Shown: positions 1 through 6,766 of the stretch, one piece after another
Numbering within the stretch: position 1 is the first letter of the stretch
Layout of the letters: every line of letters begins with the position of its first letter
Notes under the pieces: model-generated
Told to the model about the DNA's origin: nothing
Seen by the model: only the letters and a program-made list of their open reading frames with translations
Databases searched by the model: none
Made by a program: the position numbers and the translations under genes
Source of the DNA: Halomonas halophila
GTDB lineage: Bacteria; Pseudomonadota; Gammaproteobacteria; Pseudomonadales; Halomonadaceae
Assembly: GCA_002433675.1 (NCBI GenBank)
Contig: DJIP01000349.1
Coordinates: 1 to 8,893, forward strand
Direction: 5' to 3'
DNA: 8,893 bases

Positions 1-77
1 AGCGCCCCTCGCCGCAGAACACGGACTAGCCCGCGGGGATCACCGCAATACAGGGATTACGCCGGAGGAGGGGTGGC

Positions 78-755
78 ATGAAGATTCTGCTGGTCGAGGA
101 CGACCAGGCGCTGAGCGAAGCACTCGCCGCGTCCCTCGAGGAAGGCGGGCTGCTGGTGGAGGTCGCGGCGACCGGAGGCGAGGCGGATTTTCTGCTGCGC
201 ACCGAACGCTACGACGCAGTCGTGCTCGACCTGGGACTGCCGGATGGCGATGGCACGCGCTGGCTTGCCCAGTGGCGCGACGACGACATCGATCTGCCGG
301 TACTGGTGCTGACCGCGCGTGAGCGCTGGTCCGACAAGGCGGCGGGTTTCTCTGCCGGGGCCGACGACTACGTCACCAAACCCTTCGAGACCGCCGAAGT
401 CATGTTTCGGCTACGGGCACTGGTGCGCCGCAGCCACGGCCACGCCCACCCGGTGCTCAGCGCCGGGGCGCTCAGCTTCGACACCCACACAGGAAGCGTG
501 ACGCTGGCCGGCAGGCCGGTGGCGCTGACGGCCCAGGAGTCACGGCTGCTGTCCTATCTGATGCACGCCCGTGAGCGAGTGGTCAGTCGCGGCGAGCTGT
601 CCGAACACGTCTACGACCGTGACCATGAACCCGATTCCAACGTCATCGACGTCCAGATCAGTCGCCTGCGGCGCAAGCTCGGCAGCGAGCGGATCGAGAC
701 ACGGCGCGGCGAGGGCTATCGCCTGGTGACCCCGGCCGGAGAGGATGTACCGTGA
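78..755 (+). CDS. OmpR/PhoP-family response regulator
   Basis: Cytoplasmic transcription factor of a two-component system, activated by phosphotransfer from the kinase encoded next to it. The 225 residues fit the family length. The receiver domain (about 1-115) has the acidic pair E7-D8/D9, phospho-acceptor D51 in VVLDLGLPDGDG, the switch threonine T79 in LVLTARE and the conserved lysine K101 in VTKPF. The C-terminal winged-helix domain (about 128-217) has the recognition-helix region SNVIDVQISRLRRKLG and ends in the typical RGEGYRL. The ATG is chosen because a strong Shine-Dalgarno, GGAGGAG, lies at 64-70 with 7 bases of spacing. The stop overlaps the kinase start by 4 bases (GTGA), so the two are translationally coupled. 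The overall look is PhoP/QseB-like; the signal and target genes cannot be read from sequence. Confidence 0.96.
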   Translation: MKILLVEDDQALSEALAASLEEGGLLVEVAATGGEADFLLRTERYDAVVLDLGLPDGDGTRWLAQWRDDDIDLPVLVLTARERWSDKAAGFSAGADDYVTKPFETAEVMFRLRALVRRSHGHAHPVLSAGALSFDTHTGSVTLAGRPVALTAQESRLLSYLMHARERVVSRGELSEHVYDRDHEPDSNVIDVQISRLRRKLGSERIETRRGEGYRLVTPAGEDVP

Positions 756-2107
756 CGTTGCCGCGGGGCTCGCTGACGCGGCGACTGCTGCTGGCGTCGC
801 TGGTGCTGGTGCTGGTGATCCTGCCGCTGGTGGGATGGGGGCTGTCCTACAGCTTTCGTGAGTCGGCCTCGGCCTCGTTCGATGAACGTCTGTCGTCAAT
901 GCACCGGGTGCTGCTGGCGGCCCTGGATCGCGACCCCCAGACCGGTGCCCTGGTGGTCAACGACAGCCTCGGCGATGCCCGCTTCGATCAGGTGTTCTCC
1001 GGTTGGTACTGGCAGATCAGCGACGGCGAACGTCTTTCCCGGGGCTCGCGTTCGCTATGGGACCAGCGCCTGCCGATCACGGCCGCCCCGGACACCGTCT
1101 GGCGCACCATCGAAGGACCTCGGGGGCAGCGACTGAGACTGGTCGAGCGTTCTCTCAGGCTGTCGGGACACCCCCACCCCGTGCATGTCAGCCTGGCGGT
1201 CAGCCGCCAGGAGCTCGATGCCGAAGTGGCGCGCTTCGAATGGCTGCTGTGGCTGTCACTGCTGGGGCTCGGTGTGCTGCTGCTGACCGGTCTGGCGCTG
1301 CAGATCCGCTGGGGGCTGGCGCCCTTGAGGTCGCTTCACGCGGATCTGGCGGCGGTCAAGGGCGGCCAGCGGGAGCGCCTCGATACCCGGCTGCCGACCG
1401 AACTGGCGGAACTGGCGGCGACCATGAACGAGGTGCTCGACCATGACCGCAGACTGATCGAGCGCGGTCGTGCCACCGCCGGTAACCTGGCCCACGCCCT
1501 CAAGACCCCGGTCAGCGTGCTGATGACCCAGGCGGAGCGCCTTCCCGAGACCGAGCGCGCCAAGATGCGCCAGGAGCTCGGACGTGTCGATGCTGCGGTG
1601 CGCCACCACCTGGCCCGCGCCAGCGCCGTCGGCAGCGCCGCCCTGGCCGCCAGGGTGCGTCTGGCCAAGGTGCTGACGCCGGTGCTGGACGGCCTGTCTC
1701 GGCTGGCCGCTCGTCGTGGTATCCGCCTCGAGACCCGCGTGGCGGATGATCTGGCGCTGCGTATCGATCCCAACGATCTGCAGGAGCTGACCGGTAACCT
1801 GCTGGAGAACGCCATCGACTGGGCGCGCACCAGGGTCGAGCTCGATCTGTGGCTCGAGGGGGACAGCGCGCGCCTGCGTCTGGAGGACGACGGTCCCGGC
1901 ATGAGCGCGCAAGAGCGTGAGGCGGTGCTCAAGCGCGGCGTGCGTCTGGATGAGCGCCGTCCCGGCAGTGGGCTAGGGCTTTCCATCGTAGAGGAGCTGG
2001 TGTCACTGTACGGCGGTACGATGACCCTGGAACGTGCGGCGCTTGGTGGGCTGAGGGTAAGCGTCACGCTGCCCGGTGGCTGCCTCGAAAAGGGCCCGGC
2101 CGAGTAA
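752..2107 (+). CDS. PhoQ-like membrane sensor histidine kinase
   Basis: Inner-membrane sensor kinase that autophosphorylates on histidine and passes the phosphate to the adjacent regulator. It starts at GTG 752 inside the regulator's stop codon (4-base overlap). Membrane segments lie at about 11-34 and 163-185, enclosing a periplasmic sensor region of roughly 128 residues (35-162) that has no obvious PhoQ-style run of acidic residues. A HAMP-like linker follows. The phospho-acceptor is H248 in GNLAHALKTPVSVL, close to the HSLKTP form of PhoQ. The ATPase domain shows the N box N349-LLEN, G1 DDGPGM (379-384) and G2 GSGLGLSI (405-412); no clear F box is visible. At 451 residues the length is normal. 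The histidine-box type supports a PhoQ-like subfamily, but the ligand (divalent cation, peptide or other) is unknown. A functional link to the polyol genes downstream is not shown. Confidence 0.95.
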   Translation: MTLPRGSLTRRLLLASLVLVLVILPLVGWGLSYSFRESASASFDERLSSMHRVLLAALDRDPQTGALVVNDSLGDARFDQVFSGWYWQISDGERLSRGSRSLWDQRLPITAAPDTVWRTIEGPRGQRLRLVERSLRLSGHPHPVHVSLAVSRQELDAEVARFEWLLWLSLLGLGVLLLTGLALQIRWGLAPLRSLHADLAAVKGGQRERLDTRLPTELAELAATMNEVLDHDRRLIERGRATAGNLAHALKTPVSVLMTQAERLPETERAKMRQELGRVDAAVRHHLARASAVGSAALAARVRLAKVLTPVLDGLSRLAARRGIRLETRVADDLALRIDPNDLQELTGNLLENAIDWARTRVELDLWLEGDSARLRLEDDGPGMSAQEREAVLKRGVRLDERRPGSGLGLSIVEELVSLYGGTMTLERAALGGLRVSVTLPGGCLEKGPAE

Positions 2108-2175
2108 GCCTGCGTTGTGCCGGTGTGCCTGGCTTGCGATGATGCAGGCTGTACGATCAGCCAGAGAGACGATGC

Positions 2176-3126
2176 GTGGACAAGTTCGAGGTCAAGCTGG
2201 ACCAGGCCGCACGGGCCGCCTGGCTTTCCTATGTGGGTGGACAGACGCAGGATGAGATCGCCGCACAGCTCGGCGTCTCCCGGCCGGGCGTCCAGCGACT
2301 GCTGGCGCTGGCCAGGCAGGAAGGCTTGGTCAAGGTCCATATCGACCACCCGGTGGCCCACTGCACCGCACTGTCCCAGGCCATCCGTGAGCGTTTCGAA
2401 CTGGACTACTGCGACGTGGTGCCGGCGTCAGCCACCGCCGAGGACAGTACCCCCTACCTGGCGGTGGCCGGTGCCGAGCGTCTGTCACGAATCATCGAGC
2501 GCAGCGAGCCGCAGACCCTGTCACTGGGCTCCGGCCGCTCGATTCGTGCGACCGTGGAGGCGCTGAGCCGGATCGACCGCCCTCGTCATCGCTTCGTCTC
2601 GCTGGTCGGTAACGTGGCCAGGGACGGCTCGTCCAACCGCTACGACGGGGTCATGGTGGCGGCAGACAAGACCGGTGGCGAGCGTTACCTGCTGCCGACG
2701 CCGGTGGTAGCCAGTTCGGTCGAGGAGAAGCGGGCGCTGGCGGCGCAGCCACTGTTCCGTGCCATCGGCGAGGTGGCCGAACAGGCCAGCGCGGCCTTCG
2801 TCGGGGTCGGGCGGATCGATCGCCAGGCGACGCTGTTTCAGGATCATTTCATCAGCGAGTCGGAGCTCGACGAACTGCTGGCGCTGGACGCCGTGGGCGA
2901 GCTGGTGGGCTGGCCGATGGATGCCGACGGCATGTTGATCGACTGCTCCACCAGTCAGCGGGTGACCAGCCTGCCGCTGACCACGCTCAAGCGTCAGGCG
3001 ATGGTGGCGGTGGCCGGTGGCCGCGACAAGGGGCCGGCCATCCTGGCGGCGCTGCGCGGCGGCTGGCTGACCAGCCTGATCACCGACGATCAGGCCGCGC
3101 GCTATATCGTCGAGCGTCTTTCCTAG
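2176..3126 (+). CDS. SorC/DeoR-type sugar-binding transcriptional regulator
   Basis: DNA-binding regulator of the SorC family; members sense sugars or sugar phosphates and control carbohydrate operons. An N-terminal helix-turn-helix (about 21-52: GGQTQDEIAAQLGVSRPGVQRLL, here shown only in part as QDEIAAQLGVSRPGVQRLL) is followed by a sugar-isomerase-like effector domain, with the SLGSGRSIRATVEAL segment near residue 117, LVGNVARDG near 142, and FVGVGRID near 209. The 316 residues match the family. The start is GTG 2176: no in-frame ATG occurs until well inside the effector domain, and a modest purine-rich AGAGAGA sits just upstream. It begins 68 bp after the kinase stop, so it could be co-transcribed or have its own promoter. 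Family members SmoC and EryD accompany polyol operons, and this gene lies near a polyol-type ABC importer, so it is the likely local regulator. Whether it represses or activates, and its inducer, are inference. Confidence 0.9.
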   Translation: MDKFEVKLDQAARAAWLSYVGGQTQDEIAAQLGVSRPGVQRLLALARQEGLVKVHIDHPVAHCTALSQAIRERFELDYCDVVPASATAEDSTPYLAVAGAERLSRIIERSEPQTLSLGSGRSIRATVEALSRIDRPRHRFVSLVGNVARDGSSNRYDGVMVAADKTGGERYLLPTPVVASSVEEKRALAAQPLFRAIGEVAEQASAAFVGVGRIDRQATLFQDHFISESELDELLALDAVGELVGWPMDADGMLIDCSTSQRVTSLPLTTLKRQAMVAVAGGRDKGPAILAALRGGWLTSLITDDQAARYIVERLS

Positions 3127-3184
3127 CGTAGAGAGACCGCGCGGCAGCGATATCATCGAACGCCTTTATCTGGCGCCTTTCCTG

Positions 3185-3225
3185 ACACTATCGCGCCCCG
3201 GCGGCTCGCCGGGGCGCGATAGTGT
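3185..3225. terminator. Perfect 19-bp hairpin between convergent genes, likely bidirectional terminator
   Basis: Two perfectly complementary 19-base arms (3185-3203 and 3207-3225) flank a 3-base GCT loop. The stem is very GC-rich in its upper part. It sits between the stop of the SorC-type gene and the stop of the converging MFS gene, where a shared terminator is expected. Neither side carries a good run of T, so it is not a textbook intrinsic terminator; it could also work by blocking read-through antisense transcription or by protecting the 3' ends of mRNA. Confidence 0.75.
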
Positions 3226-3274
3226 TGTCTGATGTGCTTCTTCGTCACTTCGTGTGGAACTGGCCTGCTTGCCA

Positions 3275-4582
3275 TCACGCCTGCTGGTGCTGTAACTGCT
3301 GTTCCTTGCGCGCGGTGATCGCCTTGAGCTTGAGCGCTGCCAGCATACCGACGATGCCCATGCAGGCGATGTAACCGAAGTACAGCTGGTAGGCGGTGAC
3401 CGCCTCGAAACGTGCCGACAGGAAGCCGTAGATCTGCGGCAGGAAGATGTCTGGGGTGTAGGCGAGCAGCGAGATCACGCCGATGGCCAGTCCCGCTACC
3501 TCCATGGAAATATCGCAGTCGTCGAGTATCGCCCAGTACAGTCCGCGCAACGCATAGGTGAGCACACCGATCATCAGCACCACCGCCAGCAAGGCCACCG
3601 TGCTCACCGAGGTCGGCATCAGGATCAAGGTGGCCAGAAAGGCGGTGGCGCCCAGGAACAGCAGTGCCAGCACATTGGTCTTGCCGAAGCGGTCGCCGAG
3701 AAAGCCGGCGGTGATGCCGCCGATGGGACGCATCCATAGCTTGGCCACGGTGATGGCGCCGGCGGCGACGGCGGTGACGCCATACCCTTCCTGGACATAG
3801 GCCGAGAAGGAATAGGTCGCCCAGAACAGCTGGTAGCCGCACAGGATGATAAGGGCGACCAGCCACAGCGCCGGAATCGACGCCAGATGCTTGAGATCGG
3901 CGATCACGTTGCCGCTGGTCTTGATCTTCTTGGCGCGTATCTCCGAGCCGTCATGGCGAGTGAAGAAGATGAAGGTCAAGGCGGCGATCACCAGGCAGGT
4001 GAACGAGTACATGTAGACCACTACCCTGAGCGCCTCGGTGGTGTTGTCCTGCTGGTCGTTGAGGTAGTAGGCGAACAGGCTGATCGCAATGGTCGCCAGG
4101 ATCGCCTCGATCAGCCCACGCCCGCCGTCGAGGATACCGAAGAAGCGGCCCTGCTCGTCTTTCTTGGCCAGCATCTTCACACCCTTGAGCATCGCCGACC
4201 AGAAGGTCAGGCCCGAGGTCAGTCCCCAGCCGAGAAAGACCATGGTCAGCATGACGCCGGAAGGGATGGTCGCGAACAGTAGTCCGAGCAGTCCGGTGCC
4301 GGCCATGGAGACCGTCACCAGCAGGCGGGGCGAGAACTTGTCGGCAAGCCAGCCGCTGGGCAGGTAGCACAGAAAGAACACGACACCCAGCATGGAATAG
4401 AAATTACCGAGTTCGCTCGAGGTGATGTTGAAGACCTCGAGGATCGGTGTTTCGAAATTCTGGCGCAGGTAGAGCAGGGGATAGATGGACCCGGCCGCCA
4501 GCAGCATCAGACTGAACTGGAAGTAGCGCTTGCGATTGGATTTATTGGCGATGGCCGGGGGAAGAGCAGCGTGGTCTGTCAT
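3275..4582 (-). CDS. MFS transporter, YihN/YqcE-like
   Basis: Inner-membrane secondary transporter of the major facilitator superfamily, 435 residues with about 12 membrane segments in two halves. Visible family marks are the loop 2-3 motif GWLADKFSPRLL (77-88) and its echo between segments 8 and 9, GFLGDRFGKTNV (293-304). A long cytoplasmic stretch near 209-235 links the halves. The segment RFFGILDGGRGL (146-157) recalls the YihN/YqcE branch of organic-anion/sugar-phosphate-type carriers; this is from memory of the family. The ATG at 4582 is preferred over a GTG-type start 59 codons upstream: it has GAGGGAG 8 bases before it, and the upstream stretch is Pro/Ala/Arg-rich and not membrane-like. 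It is divergent from the ABC operon and convergent with the SorC gene, has its own candidate promoter and operators, and is not part of the classical smo operon. Substrate unknown. Confidence 0.9.
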   Translation of the reverse strand: MTDHAALPPAIANKSNRKRYFQFSLMLLAAGSIYPLLYLRQNFETPILEVFNITSSELGNFYSMLGVVFFLCYLPSGWLADKFSPRLLVTVSMAGTGLLGLLFATIPSGVMLTMVFLGWGLTSGLTFWSAMLKGVKMLAKKDEQGRFFGILDGGRGLIEAILATIAISLFAYYLNDQQDNTTEALRVVVYMYSFTCLVIAALTFIFFTRHDGSEIRAKKIKTSGNVIADLKHLASIPALWLVALIILCGYQLFWATYSFSAYVQEGYGVTAVAAGAITVAKLWMRPIGGITAGFLGDRFGKTNVLALLFLGATAFLATLILMPTSVSTVALLAVVLMIGVLTYALRGLYWAILDDCDISMEVAGLAIGVISLLAYTPDIFLPQIYGFLSARFEAVTAYQLYFGYIACMGIVGMLAALKLKAITARKEQQLQHQQA

Positions 4583-4595
4583 TGTTATGGCTCCC

Positions 4596-4610
4596 TCGAT
4601 CCTGGATCGA
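4596..4610. repeat. 15-bp palindrome overlapping the MFS ribosome-binding site
   Basis: TCGATCCTGGATCGA is two 7-base arms around one central base. On the MFS transcript it lies just before the start codon, and its edge overlaps the GAGGGAG Shine-Dalgarno (4591-4597). As RNA it could form a 6-bp stem with a 3-base loop that affects ribosome access; as DNA it could be a protein site. Only the symmetry is directly seen. Confidence 0.5.
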
Positions 4611-4786
4611 TTGGCGTGGCATGCGTGTTGGCCTGCCGGCATGCTCGGCGAGGCTCTGGCCGGCGCTTCACGCAAGGGCTCCGGGGCGCCGGACGAGAAG
4701 GCAGGGAAATAGATGACAGGTCGCGCGGTGAATCTGCAGAAGTGCCGCAAAGGACGCATCGAACTGCCGGATCAGTGATCGATCGA

Positions 4787-4815
4787 AGCCTAGGAGGCGG
4801 GTCTGATAGCGTCAA
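4787..4815 (-). promoter_or_regulatory. Candidate sigma-70 promoter for the MFS gene
   Basis: Read on the - strand, TTGACG (4815-4810, 5 of 6 matches to the -35 consensus) is followed after exactly 17 bases by TAGGCT (4792-4787, 3 of 6 matches to the -10). Transcription would start near 4780, giving a leader of about 200 nt. An 11-bp palindrome, GATCAGTGATC (4770-4780), covers the expected start point. The strong -35, weak -10 and adjacent upstream repeats would suit an activator-dependent promoter. Prediction by eye only. Confidence 0.4.
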
Positions 4816-4820
4816 TTTTA

Positions 4821-4855
4821 TTCCATATAGGGAAATAAGTTTCTGTATATGGAAA
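4821..4855. promoter_or_regulatory. Two tandem operator-like 15-mers, 20 bp apart
   Basis: TTCCATATAGGGAAA (4821-4835) and TTCTGTATATGGAAA (4841-4855) match at 12 of 15 positions, giving the shared form TTCnnTATAnGGAAA. Each is an imperfect palindrome, and their start points are 20 bp apart, about two helical turns. They lie directly upstream of the candidate -35 of the MFS promoter. The TTCC-ATATA-GGAA pattern resembles operators of IclR-family regulators, though other families bind similar AT-centred palindromes. No IclR-type gene is in this window. Confidence 0.55.
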
Positions 4856-4876
4856 TTTGTGTGATTGACGAGTCAC

Positions 4877-4995
4877 TACCTTGTTTTTTCAGGAAATACT
4901 GACGGTGCCATTGGCTTGTCGGGGCAAGAGAGCAGGCCGAAGGCCGTGGCGGGTAGCGACCATGACAAAATAAAAAGTCGTTAAACAACAAGGTA
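4877..4995. repeat. Long inverted repeat pair in the control region
   Basis: TACCTTGTTTTTTCA (4877-4891) and TTAAACAACAAGGTA (4981-4995) are inverted copies that agree at 13 of 15 positions, with the first nine (TACCTTGTT) perfect. They enclose 89 bp with no reading frame of note. Possible roles are paired protein sites joined by a DNA loop or a relic of a small mobile element; chance cannot be excluded in AT-rich DNA. Confidence 0.4.
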
Positions 4996-5160
4996 ATGAA
5001 GGGGCTGAATATCTAATATTTGCTGTTCTGAGCGAGCTCGGTGAAGGCCAGCCGTTTGGCTGATCTACGTCGATGAGTGGTTGCCGGGGCAGGGGCTGAA
5101 AGGCTTTCGTGTACCGCTAAAGTCTAAAGCTTTGGGCTTTGCGTTTTCTGTGGTCGTGTT

Positions 5161-5196
5161 CGATCATTTGATCATTAAGTGATTTGATTGATCATT
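5161..5196. promoter_or_regulatory. Cluster of GATCATT boxes, candidate operator for the ABC operon
   Basis: CGATCATT (5161-5168) is followed directly by TGATCATT (5169-5176), and TGATCATT recurs at 5189-5196, 20 bp after the second copy. The core TGATCA is itself a palindrome, and related GTGAT/TTGAT half-sites fill the gap. The cluster is about 130 bp upstream of the smoE start and next to a run of T. Its position suits an operator for the nearby SorC-type regulator, but no consensus known to me confirms that. Confidence 0.45.
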
Positions 5197-5209
5197 TTTT
5201 GGGTAGGGT

Positions 5210-5316
5210 ATCCGCAGCGCTGACTTGCTCGGATGCACGCAAAGCCCGACCACCACGACGAGTCCGAGGACTCGCGGCGGCGGTACAACAATATCCCCGC
5301 CAAGCGGGTAACGATC
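5210..5316 (+). promoter_or_regulatory. Structured leader upstream of smoE
   Basis: Two clear hairpins precede the smoE ribosome site. CGAGTC (5259-5264) pairs with GACTCG (5269-5274) around CGAG, and CCCGC (5296-5300) pairs with GCGGG (5304-5308) around CAA. A weaker ATCCG/CGGAT pair lies at 5210-5214 and 5230-5234. Between the two clear hairpins is the single-stranded-looking ACAACAATA (5285-5293), similar to the A-rich motifs bound by Hfq/Crc in pseudomonads. That would fit catabolite control of a polyol importer, but it is only a resemblance. The transcription start was not identified. Confidence 0.35.
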
Positions 5317-5327
5317 AGGAGTGCGCC

Positions 5328-6677
5328 ATGAAGCCGTCTTACACCCTCCGTCCTCTTTGCGCGGCGCTGTCCAGGCCGCTGGTGCCGACCAGCGCGCTGG
5401 TGCTGGCGCTGGGCGCGTCAGCTGCCCAGGCCGAGACCATCACCGTCGCCACGGTCAACAACAACGACATGGTGATCATGCAGAGCCTGACCGAGGAGTT
5501 CGAGAAGGCTCATCCGGACATCACCCTCGACTGGGTGGTACTGGAAGAGAACGTGCTGCGTCAGCGCATGACCACGGATATCGCCACCCAGGGTGGCCAG
5601 TTCGATGTCATGACCATCGGCAGTTACGAGGCTCCGATCTGGGCCGAGCGGGGCTGGCTCGAGCCGTTGGATGATCTGCCCGAGAGCTACCAGGTCGATG
5701 ACCTGCTGGGACCCGTGCGCGACGGCCTGAGCCATGAAGGTAGCCTTTATGCGCTGCCGTTCTATGCCGAAAGCTCGATGCTCTACTATCGCAAGGACCT
5801 GTTCGCCGAGGCCGGCATCGAGATGCCCGAGCAGCCCACCTGGAACCAGGTGCGTGACTGGGCCGAGACCCTGCATGACGACGACGGCGAAGTGGCCGGC
5901 ATCTGCCTGCGTGGCAAGCCGGGCTGGGGCGAGAACATGGCCTTCGTCTCGACCTTGACCAACACCTTCGGCGGTCGCTGGTTCGACATGGACTGGAACG
6001 CCCAGATCGACAGTCCGGCCTGGCAGGAGGCGGTCGCCTTCTACGTCGACCTGCTCGACAACTACGGCCCCGCCGGTGCCAGCTCCAACGGCTTCAACGA
6101 GAATCTGGCGCTGTTCTCGCGCGGCAACTGTGCCATGTGGGTGGACGCCACCTCGGCGGCGGGCAAGCTGTTCGATGCCGACGAGTCACAGGTCGCCGAT
6201 CAACTGGGCTTTGCCCCGGCGCCGGTGGCCGAAACCCCCAAGGGTTCTCACTGGCTGTGGGCCTGGGCGCTGGCCATTCCTGCTTCTTCGGACGCCAAGG
6301 ACGCGGCCCGTCAGTTCGTGACCTGGGCCACCTCGCCGGAGTACGTGGCGCTGGTCGGCGAGCGTGAAGGCTGGACCAGCGTGCCTCCCGGCACCCGCCA
6401 GTCCACCTACGACAACGCCGAGTACATCGAGGCCGCGCCCTTCGCCAGCTTCGTGGTCGACGCGATCAGCAAGGCCGACCCGCTCGACTCGAGCCTCGAG
6501 CCGAACCCCTACGTGGGCGTCCAGTTCGTCGGCATTCCCGAGTTCCAGGCCATCGGCACCCAGGTCGGCCAGATGGTGGCCTCGGCCCTGACCGGCGAGA
6601 CCAGTGTCGAGCAGGCGCTGTCCGCCGCCCAGCGGGCCACCGAGCGCACCATGGAACGCGCCGGCTACACCGACTGA
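5328..6677 (+). CDS. smoE: Polyol (sorbitol/mannitol-type) ABC transporter substrate-binding protein
   Basis: Periplasmic binding protein of family-1 type that delivers substrate to the SmoFG permease. It has 449 residues with a Sec signal peptide of about 35 residues ending ASAAQA before ETITVATVNNND; no lipobox is seen, so it should be soluble. Strong resemblance to SmoE/MtlE lies in TEEFEKAHPDITLDWV, EENVLRQRMTTDIATQ and GQFDVMTIGSYEAPIWA (roughly residues 53-110) and in LYALPFYAESSMLYYRKD (about 140-157). The start ATG 5328 has AGGAG at 5317-5321 with 6 bases of spacing; a TTG start 48 codons upstream would put an odd extension before the signal peptide and is rejected. The first gene of the ABC operon, it is followed by two hairpins before smoF, which may hold its expression above that of the permeases. 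The exact polyol (mannitol, sorbitol, arabitol or other) cannot be told from sequence. Confidence 0.93.
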   Translation: MKPSYTLRPLCAALSRPLVPTSALVLALGASAAQAETITVATVNNNDMVIMQSLTEEFEKAHPDITLDWVVLEENVLRQRMTTDIATQGGQFDVMTIGSYEAPIWAERGWLEPLDDLPESYQVDDLLGPVRDGLSHEGSLYALPFYAESSMLYYRKDLFAEAGIEMPEQPTWNQVRDWAETLHDDDGEVAGICLRGKPGWGENMAFVSTLTNTFGGRWFDMDWNAQIDSPAWQEAVAFYVDLLDNYGPAGASSNGFNENLALFSRGNCAMWVDATSAAGKLFDADESQVADQLGFAPAPVAETPKGSHWLWAWALAIPASSDAKDAARQFVTWATSPEYVALVGEREGWTSVPPGTRQSTYDNAEYIEAAPFASFVVDAISKADPLDSSLEPNPYVGVQFVGIPEFQAIGTQVGQMVASALTGETSVEQALSAAQRATERTMERAGYTD

Positions 6678-6688
6678 AGCTCGTTCGC

Positions 6689-6746
6689 GGGCCGGCCTTC
6701 ATGGCCGGCCCCTGGCTCCGATCGCCTGTGGCCTTACCCCGCAGGC
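6689..6746 (+). repeat. Two intercistronic hairpins between smoE and smoF
   Basis: Hairpin one has perfect 9-base arms, GGGCCGGCC (6689-6697) and GGCCGGCCC (6703-6711), with a TTCAT loop. Hairpin two pairs 6724-6731 with 6739-6746 (8 bp, one G-U) around a 7-base loop. Neither is followed by T runs, so they are not good terminators. The arrangement resembles the structures after malE-type genes that stabilise the binding-protein mRNA and lower permease output. Confidence 0.65.
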
Positions 6747-6766
6747 CTGACCAAGCGTGATCCCTC

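Larger units (their letters stand above)
4583..5327. promoter_or_regulatory. 745-bp divergent control region between MFS gene and ABC operon
   Basis: No convincing gene lies here. Bases 4583-4786 are GC-rich and would form a leader of about 200 nt on the MFS mRNA. Bases about 4810-5205 are clearly AT-richer and hold a minus-strand promoter candidate, two tandem 15-bp operator-like repeats, a GTGA-N8-TCAC element (4861-4876), an inverted repeat pair (4877-4891 and 4981-4995) and a cluster of GATCATT boxes (5161-5196). Bases about 5210-5327 become GC-rich again and form a hairpin-rich leader before smoE. I found no convincing -35/-10 pair for smoE and no sigma-54-type element. The region is long enough to hold a small RNA, but nothing in it shows one. 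Confidence 0.7.

Noticed and set aside
1..29. Possible C-terminal end of an upstream gene (frame 3, stop TAG at 27-29)
   Set aside because: Only eight codons are visible and nothing in them identifies a protein.
1336..2361. Long minus-strand frame across the histidine kinase
   Set aside because: Ser/Arg-rich shadow frame typical of high-GC DNA; the + strand kinase has all the expected motifs.
4583..4759. 59-residue N-terminal extension of the MFS protein
   Set aside because: The stretch is Pro/Ala/Arg-rich and does not resemble MFS proteins, and ATG 4582 has its own well-spaced GAGGGAG.
4860..4877. CRP site at TGTGA...TCACT
   Set aside because: The spacer between the half-sites is 8 bases, not the 6 needed for CRP.
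4913..4930. Sigma-54 promoter resembling TTGGC...GC
   Set aside because: The GG to GC distance is one base short of the -24/-12 requirement, and the rest of the consensus is missing.
5259..5274. Hammerhead ribozyme stem, because GAGTCCGAGGACTC resembles stem II of engineered forms
   Set aside because: The required CUGAUGA and GAAA core segments are absent on either side.
5184..5327. Upstream extension of smoE from a TTG codon
   Set aside because: It would place 48 basic, non-conserved residues before a clear Sec signal peptide, while ATG 5328 has a good AGGAG site.
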